A stretch of 64,000 bases of DNA from Phocaeicola coprocola DSM 17136 (GTDB taxonomy: Bacteria > Bacteroidota > Bacteroidia > Bacteroidales > Bacteroidaceae): the NCBI RefSeq assembly GCF_000154845.1, contig NZ_DS981439.1:18609-82608 (forward strand). The letters run 5' to 3'. The position numbers and the translations under genes are program-made. The notes under the pieces are model-generated. The model searched no databases. It was given only the letters and a program-made list of their open reading frames with translations, and was not told the origin of the DNA. Every line of letters starts with the position of its first letter. Position 1 is the stretch's first letter. Shown here piece by piece: positions 59,743-64,000 of this stretch.

Positions 59743-60153
59743 ATGAAAACAAAAGAAATTCTTGGAATACTTATGCTATTCCTCTGTACATTCAGCTTTA
59801 TAAGCTGCGACGATGATAATGAACAGACAAATGAATTAACCCCCGAAGCACTTTATCAGACTTCATGGCGTGGAACAGGGCATTGTGAGGCTTGGACAGT
59901 ACAAAATATGGGGGTCGGTATGCAATTTGTAGATACTCGGAAAGGGAAAGTAAATTGGGAAGGTTACGATGAAATTGATATTACTTATACAATAGAAGGG
60001 AAATATATCACATTTAATAGCAATGCTTTATATTTGGGTGGAGCCCCTTGGATTATCAAAAGCTATACCCAAAAACATATAACCATTATACAGAATGAAA
60101 TTAGTCCAGATAAAGAGAAAGTAGCTACAATTGAATTAGAGAAAATAGATTAA
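59743..60153 (+). CDS. Small lipoprotein
   Basis: 136 residues with a lipoprotein signal (LMLFLCTFSFISC, Cys at about 22, followed by DDDNEQ, which often marks export to the cell surface in Bacteroides). The body is beta-rich and lipocalin-like in pattern (TIEGKYITFNSNALYL ... ITIIQNEISPDKEKVATIEL). Function unknown. Confidence 0.75.
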   Translation: MKTKEILGILMLFLCTFSFISCDDDNEQTNELTPEALYQTSWRGTGHCEAWTVQNMGVGMQFVDTRKGKVNWEGYDEIDITYTIEGKYITFNSNALYLGGAPWIIKSYTQKHITIIQNEISPDKEKVATIELEKID

Positions 60154-60435
60154 ACTGAATCATGGGAACATTAAGTTGCATAAATGTATGCTACAACAGA
60201 ACAATGAGAACCGTGAGATTTGCAAATTGAGCAAAGAAAGTCATAAATACCTTGTAAATAAAGGAAAAAATGCAGATTCATCTAATATTCCTTTATGTGC
60301 TATTATCGGGCTGGTCTATGGGCTGAAACACAAGGAAAAGAGATTCACCTTGTTCTTTTGTATAGGATTGGTTATTGGGTTAGGATGAGCAATTTATATG
60401 CTACTGCTAATAAGGTCAATGTAAATCAAAGGAAT

Positions 60436-60648
60436 ATGAAACTGAAATATATATTGAATGCTATACTATTTGTTTTGGCATTATCTTTTTTGTCTATGTG
60501 TATATTTAAGACTACAGAGTTAAGTTTAAAATGTATGCAATTTGCTGTATCTATCTCTTGTATAGGAGCAATGTTTTCTACAAAAAGATATAGATACATA
60601 TTTGCATCTATTGCTTTAATCATTATAGGAATATCTTTTTCACTTTAA
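60436..60648 (+). CDS. Small two-helix membrane protein
   Basis: 70 residues from ATG 60436: two or three hydrophobic helices (about 5-22, 33-45, 53-69). No family recognised. A second short frame at 60176-60388 lies just upstream but is less convincing. Confidence 0.4.
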   Translation: MKLKYILNAILFVLALSFLSMCIFKTTELSLKCMQFAVSISCIGAMFSTKRYRYIFASIALIIIGISFSL

Positions 60649-60710
60649 ATGTCCATAATAACGATAATGATTTGATTATTGAATGGTATAATAATAGTCC
60701 AGTCTACAGA

Positions 60711-60955
60711 TAGCGACTAAAAACGGGGGCAAGGGATGCCCGAATTTGTCCTGCGGAGCTTGAAATTATCCGGGTGCGGTAAATCTCCAACTGTTGGTTG
60801 GAGATTTAAAACGGGTACAGACCGAAGTTAATCGCTTGCTTTAAACGAGCCATTTGTGAGCCATTTGTATATATTGTTTTCGGCTTATAATCAACAGTTT
60901 TACAAAAATCGCATTATACTTGTGAGCCATTTGTGAAGCGTTTATGAAGCGTATG
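60711..60955 (+). repeat. Diverged element repeat, copy B
   Basis: TAGCGACTAAA, GGGGGCAAGGGATGCCCGAA, TTTGTCCTGCGG, TCCGGGTG, a hairpin AAATCTCCAAC/GTTGGAGATTT (60781-60791 with 60797-60807), then GAGCCATTTGT repeated. Direct repeat of copy A about 2.65 kb away. No gene lies in the gap 60649-61099. Confidence 0.65.
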
Positions 60956-61043
60956 GCAAGCCTTTGATTGAGTTTCCGTTATTCTCCTATTATCAGGTGA
61001 CACGACAAAAAGAAAACATCTTCGGCAAAATCTTTGTTATGTT

Positions 61044-61075
61044 TTTGCAGGTGATTACATAATATACTATCTTTG
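61044..61075 (+). promoter_or_regulatory. Promoter of the AbiE-type operon
   Basis: TTTG at 61044-61047, 20 nt, TATCTTTG at 61068-61075; start of transcription near 61082, 18 nt before the ATG at 61100. Confidence 0.65.
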
Positions 61076-61099
61076 CATATAGAAACAAAGGACATAAAT

Positions 61100-61801
61100 A
61101 TGGCTTCATTCAGAAAAGAGATACTTGGGCAGATTGAACGGATAGATACCGGGCGTATATTCACGTTCCGGGATTTATCGTTTGAAACGGAAAAGACCGC
61201 CAATGTTGCGGTGCTACTTTCCGAACAGAGCCGCAAAGGGGTACTGGTACGGGTTGAAAAGGGGGCGTACTACCGTCCCAAGAAATCAGTGCTGGGGCTG
61301 GGAAAGCTGCCTGTCTATCAGGATGAACAGTTCCGCTACCTGACTGAAAAACTGAACGGCTATATCACGGGGGCTTACATCTATAACAAAATGGGGCTGA
61401 CCGAACAGGTAGCCACAACCATAACGATAGCCACTCCTAACCCGGTTCGCCGTTTCCGTTTCAAGAACTTGGATATAGAGTGCGTGAAAGCCTACTGCAT
61501 GGTCTATCCGGATGAAAGCCTTGTCCCGTACTTGCGGCTGCTCGATGCGATAAAGGACATGAAGCGCATACCCGGAACAACCGGGCAGGACATCTACAAC
61601 CGGGTCAAAAGCCAATATTTCAACGGGTACAGCCTGCCGGAACTGGAAAAAATCGTATCTTTGGCGAAAAGTTACCCGCCACGTGTCAGAAAGGTGGTGG
61701 CGGATATACTGGGCGACATCAGACAAACCGTATTGCAAACGGAAATGGCAAAGACCATTCTTCCCACGACACGGTTCAACTTGGATTATAAAACAGCATA
61801 G
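61100..61801 (+). CDS. AbiEi-type antitoxin (DUF6088-like)
   Basis: 233 residues from ATG 61100, set by the promoter. The N-terminal winged helix (RIFTFRDLSFETEKTANVAVLLSEQSRKGVLVRVEKGAYYRPKKS) is of the kind found in AbiEi/DUF6088 antitoxins, followed by the C-terminal domain (NGYITGAYIYNKMGLTEQVATTITIATPN). It should repress its own operon and counter the nucleotidyltransferase toxin encoded 9 nt downstream (type IV toxin-antitoxin / abortive infection). Confidence 0.82.
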   Translation: MASFRKEILGQIERIDTGRIFTFRDLSFETEKTANVAVLLSEQSRKGVLVRVEKGAYYRPKKSVLGLGKLPVYQDEQFRYLTEKLNGYITGAYIYNKMGLTEQVATTITIATPNPVRRFRFKNLDIECVKAYCMVYPDESLVPYLRLLDAIKDMKRIPGTTGQDIYNRVKSQYFNGYSLPELEKIVSLAKSYPPRVRKVVADILGDIRQTVLQTEMAKTILPTTRFNLDYKTA

Positions 61802-61810
61802 GACAGAAAT

Positions 61811-62827
61811 ATGAATTTACATTCGGACAAGGAAGCGTTCAAGGAAATCATCGCACTGGCGGCTGACCATTTCGGCTACGAGCAGTCGCACGTGGAAAAG
61901 GATTACTGGGTATCGAAGATACTGCGGGATATTTCCATGTCCGAATATGCGGATAAGACCTACTTCAAAGGCGGAACTTCACTTTCCAAAGCCTACGGGC
62001 TGATAGAACGTTTCTCGGAAGATTTGGACTTGTTCGTGTTCACGGGTGATAAAGGTGCGTCCAAGCAGGCAGAAAAGACATTGAACAAGAAACTTTCCAA
62101 ATACATAGCCGAACTCAATAGTGACATATACAAGGAAGATTTGTCGGAAACGGGCGGTAATTACCGTAAACTGTATTTCTCGTATGACAATGTATTTCAA
62201 GGCGTGGGACTGAAAGAACATTTGGAAGTAGAGATAAAATCCTGTGACCTGCCGGACAAAAAACTGATGTTCTACCCGGCGGACAAGCGGGTTATCAAAC
62301 CGATTGTGACCGCCTTTCTTGAAAGCATCGGGCAAGAGGAACTGATAAGCACCTACGGGCTGGAAAGTTTTGAAACGCAGTGTATCAACCCCCGAAAGAC
62401 TATCTGCGACAAGGTTTCAAGGCTGGTAAAGCTGTCTTACAATGAGGATGCAGCCGCACTGTTGGCAAAGCATATCCGTGACGTTTACGACTTGTCGGCA
62501 CTCTACCACAATCAGGAATATAACGATTACCTACATTCGGAAGATTTCTTGGATGCCATGTACCGGGTGACGATAGAGGACGGACTAAATAAAAACTCCC
62601 GTTCGCACTTGTCGCTGGCTGATGCACCGATATTCAAGGATGCCGAAGCGGTCATGGCGTTACCCGAAGTGGCTACGGCGTACACTACCGATTTGAAGAA
62701 ACTGACTTTCGACAAAAGCAAGATGCCGCCGATAGGCAAGGCTGTGGAAGCATTGAAGAACCTGCACGAAATATTAGTGCGTTTTGAAGCCTACCGCACC
62801 AAAAAGCAAAATGAAGAACAACCGTAA
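61811..62827 (+). CDS. AbiEii-type nucleotidyltransferase toxin
   Basis: 338 residues. Active-site block YFKGGTSLSKAYGLIERFSEDLDLFVF: GGTS at 54-57 and SEDLDL with Asp71/Asp73, the minimal nucleotidyltransferase signature of AbiEii/DUF1814 proteins. It likely modifies RNA or another target to stop growth during phage infection. Paired with the antitoxin upstream. Confidence 0.85.
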   Translation: MNLHSDKEAFKEIIALAADHFGYEQSHVEKDYWVSKILRDISMSEYADKTYFKGGTSLSKAYGLIERFSEDLDLFVFTGDKGASKQAEKTLNKKLSKYIAELNSDIYKEDLSETGGNYRKLYFSYDNVFQGVGLKEHLEVEIKSCDLPDKKLMFYPADKRVIKPIVTAFLESIGQEELISTYGLESFETQCINPRKTICDKVSRLVKLSYNEDAAALLAKHIRDVYDLSALYHNQEYNDYLHSEDFLDAMYRVTIEDGLNKNSRSHLSLADAPIFKDAEAVMALPEVATAYTTDLKKLTFDKSKMPPIGKAVEALKNLHEILVRFEAYRTKKQNEEQP

Positions 62828-62870
62828 AGCTACATCGGCTGTTCTTCACTCCATACATTATTATATATAG

Positions 62871-63446
62871 CTATTCTTCCTCCTTAATCAAGTGGCATAA
62901 CTCCGGGTCGTTCTTAATCCGGGTTATCTCGTCCTCGACTATCTGCCTGACTTCCTGACGGATGCGGTCATAGTTGGCTTGTATCTCCTCCTGCATCCGG
63001 TCGTTGCCGTCCTTGTCGGTGAAGTCGATAATCTGCGGCAACTTCACGTAATGGGCGGTTTCCCGCTTCACCTTTTCGTTGTCCACCACGATTTCGCAGT
63101 GGAAAATCTTCTGCTCTATCCGTTCATCGAAGTTGTCCGCCACAGCACCCACGAACATACCTTGCGTGAGGTTGGATATTTTGCTGGCGGGTATCAGGCT
63201 GTCCATTTGGGTGCTTATCGAGGTGGATTTTTCCCGTTGGTTTATCGTCATGCTCTGCCGTTTCTGCAACACCTTTCCGAAACGCTCGGAAAGGATTTTC
63301 GCCGTTTCACCGACTACTTGACCGCTGAACACGTTACCCACAGTATTTTGGATAACCCGGCTTTCCTTGTCCCCGTAATCACGGGTAAGCTGGCTGTAAT
63401 CCTGAAAGCCTAACAGAACCGCAACCTTGTTGCTTCGGGCGGTACA
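62871..63446 (-). pseudogene. VirD4/TraG-type coupling protein, N-terminal part lost
   Basis: About 190 C-terminal residues remain (TARSNKVAVLLGFQDYSQLTRDYGDKESRVIQNTVGNVFSGQV ... MDSLIPASKISNLTQGMFVGAVADNFDERIEQK), which is the end of a type IV coupling ATPase (MobC/VirD4 family) that brings DNA to the channel. Upstream of TARSNK the frame continues into terminal repeats of an IS21-like element (PNKLPESERVCSG), which is not coupling-protein sequence. The gene is therefore disrupted by insertion, unless the missing part lies beyond the IS outside the window. Confidence 0.72.
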
Positions 63447-63448
63447 TA

Positions 63449-63746
63449 TTCCGGAGCATACCCGTTCACTTTCCGGCAGCTTATTAGGGTATAAAACCAT
63501 ACCTTAAAAGCGTAATTTTTATCCGTTCATCCCCTAAAAGGATGAAAAAATGGATAACCAGACATTAAAATCTCAATTTTTCCGGAGCATATCCGTTCAC
63601 CTCCGAGAATTGCAGGTTGTAGCACCCTTTTTCCGGAGCATACCCGTTCACTTTAGACGTATGCTTTCAGATTTTCCGGAGTATATCCGTTCAGCCGTGC
63701 ATGGAATTGTGAGCGTATATCTTCGTTTCCGGAGCATATCCGTTCA
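63449..63746. repeat. IS end repeats, five copies
   Basis: TTCCGGAGCATAYCCGTTCA (one copy has GTATAT) at 63449-63468, 63579-63599, 63630-63650, 63673-63693 and 63726-63746, same orientation. A half copy ATCCGTTCA lies at 63521-63529. One reading frame through them gives FRSISVH repeats, which is not a real protein. Confidence 0.8.
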
Positions 63747-63806
63747 TTCTTTCCCCGGTTTCAGTTTCCTTTGTGCTGGTAAGCTAACAAGAAACAGCAC
63801 AGTCAT

Positions 63807-64000
63807 GGCAGGAACAACAAAGGATATGAGTCTGATAAAACAAGTACTCCAGCTCAGCAGGCCGGAGAATCCAACCGCGGTGTAAGCCCAAGTTACCGAT
63901 TGACAAGAAACTGTCAACCGTAATGTGATACAGTAAAGCCATCGATGAACATCGAGCGACCTCCTTGAGATGAAGATCCCGAGGTGGGAATGGATGTTCC
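63807..64000 (+). pseudogene. IstA-like transposase, frameshifted
   Basis: MAGTTKDMSLIKQVLQL, then in another frame QAGESNRGVS, then KLPIDKK, KAIDEHRAT, LLEM and EWMF fragments: the expected IS21 IstA N-terminus broken by several single-base shifts, mostly at short homopolymers. It may be sequence error near a contig end rather than a real pseudogene. Confidence 0.5.

Larger units (their letters stand above)
63447..64000 (+). mobile_element. IS21-family-like insertion sequence, left end (incomplete)
   Basis: Starts at about 63447 at the break in the coupling-protein gene and runs out of the window. It contains five copies of a 21-bp end repeat and then an IstA-like transposase start. IS21-family elements carry several repeats near their ends for transposase binding. 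The exact first base cannot be fixed. Confidence 0.6.

Noticed and set aside
60176..60388. A 70-residue frame before the small membrane protein
   Set aside because: No promoter, domain or clear start; it may be a chance frame in AT-rich DNA.
63449..63746. A CRISPR array reading of the five spaced repeats
   Set aside because: Repeats are 21 bp with uneven spacing of 43-130 bp, no cas genes, and they sit at the end of a transposase gene.
63550..63885. A 111-residue frame with FRSISVH repeats
   Set aside because: The repeats are the translated IS end repeats; the frame only joins the transposase start by chance.

Overview
The window looks like a gut Bacteroidales genome (Bacteroides, Phocaeicola or Parabacteroides). 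The evidence is the CTnDOT-type conjugation operon, RteC proteins, the Bacteroidetes promoter pattern (TTTG, about 19-21 nt, TAnnTTTG) before many genes, PcfJ/PcfK-like and DUF3873/DUF3876/DUF3945 proteins, and a carbohydrate-esterase/GH36 cluster. There are no rRNA genes, no complete tRNA and no CRISPR array.

Layout. (1) 1-19163 is the right part of an integrative conjugative element (ICE): a rightward tra operon (DUF4122 protein, traE to traQ, a lysozyme), a leftward operon of small element genes with PcfJ/PcfK-like proteins, then a structured non-coding stretch. It ends at 19141-19163 in the 3' end of a tRNA gene with its terminator, which I read as an attachment site. (2) About 19164-25000 is resident chromosome: a CE2-type esterase, a sialate O-acetylesterase-type protein and a GH36 alpha-galactosidase. 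(3) 25212-39909 is a second element module: AraC, RteC, two excisionase-like HTH proteins, a DUF1016 nuclease, and a leftward DUF3945/small membrane protein/topoisomerase III/DUF1896/giant methylase-helicase operon. (4) 40222-49258 is a tyrosine recombinase followed by twelve co-directional, AT-rich one-gene cassettes, most separated by 44-52 bp attC-like sites (TAACAA ... CATTA). Several cassettes match toxin-immunity families (SUKH, Imm22, Imm11), so I read it as a recombinase-associated acquired interbacterial defence (rAID) array, an integron-like store of immunity genes. (5) 49287-58017 is a second version of the regulator/topoisomerase module (AraC, RteC, HTH, primase-helicase, DHFR-like, topoisomerase III, DUF4099/DUF3945). 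(6) 58018-64000 is a mosaic: diverged repeats with compensating hairpins, an orphan inverted cassette site, a truncated integrase, a Crp-like regulator, an AbiE-type toxin-antitoxin pair, and a VirD4-type coupling protein gene cut by an IS21-like element whose transposase is frameshifted at the window edge.

How it fits together. AraC and RteC are the likely switches for the excision-type HTH genes; topoisomerase III, helicase and primase proteins handle DNA during excision and transfer; the tra operon builds the mating channel. The recombinase and cassette array would let the host capture immunity genes against toxins of neighbouring Bacteroidales. The least explained parts are the cassette sites with their orphan copy, two families of covarying non-coding elements (18284/18768 and 58064/60711), and a structured leader at 53668-53916.
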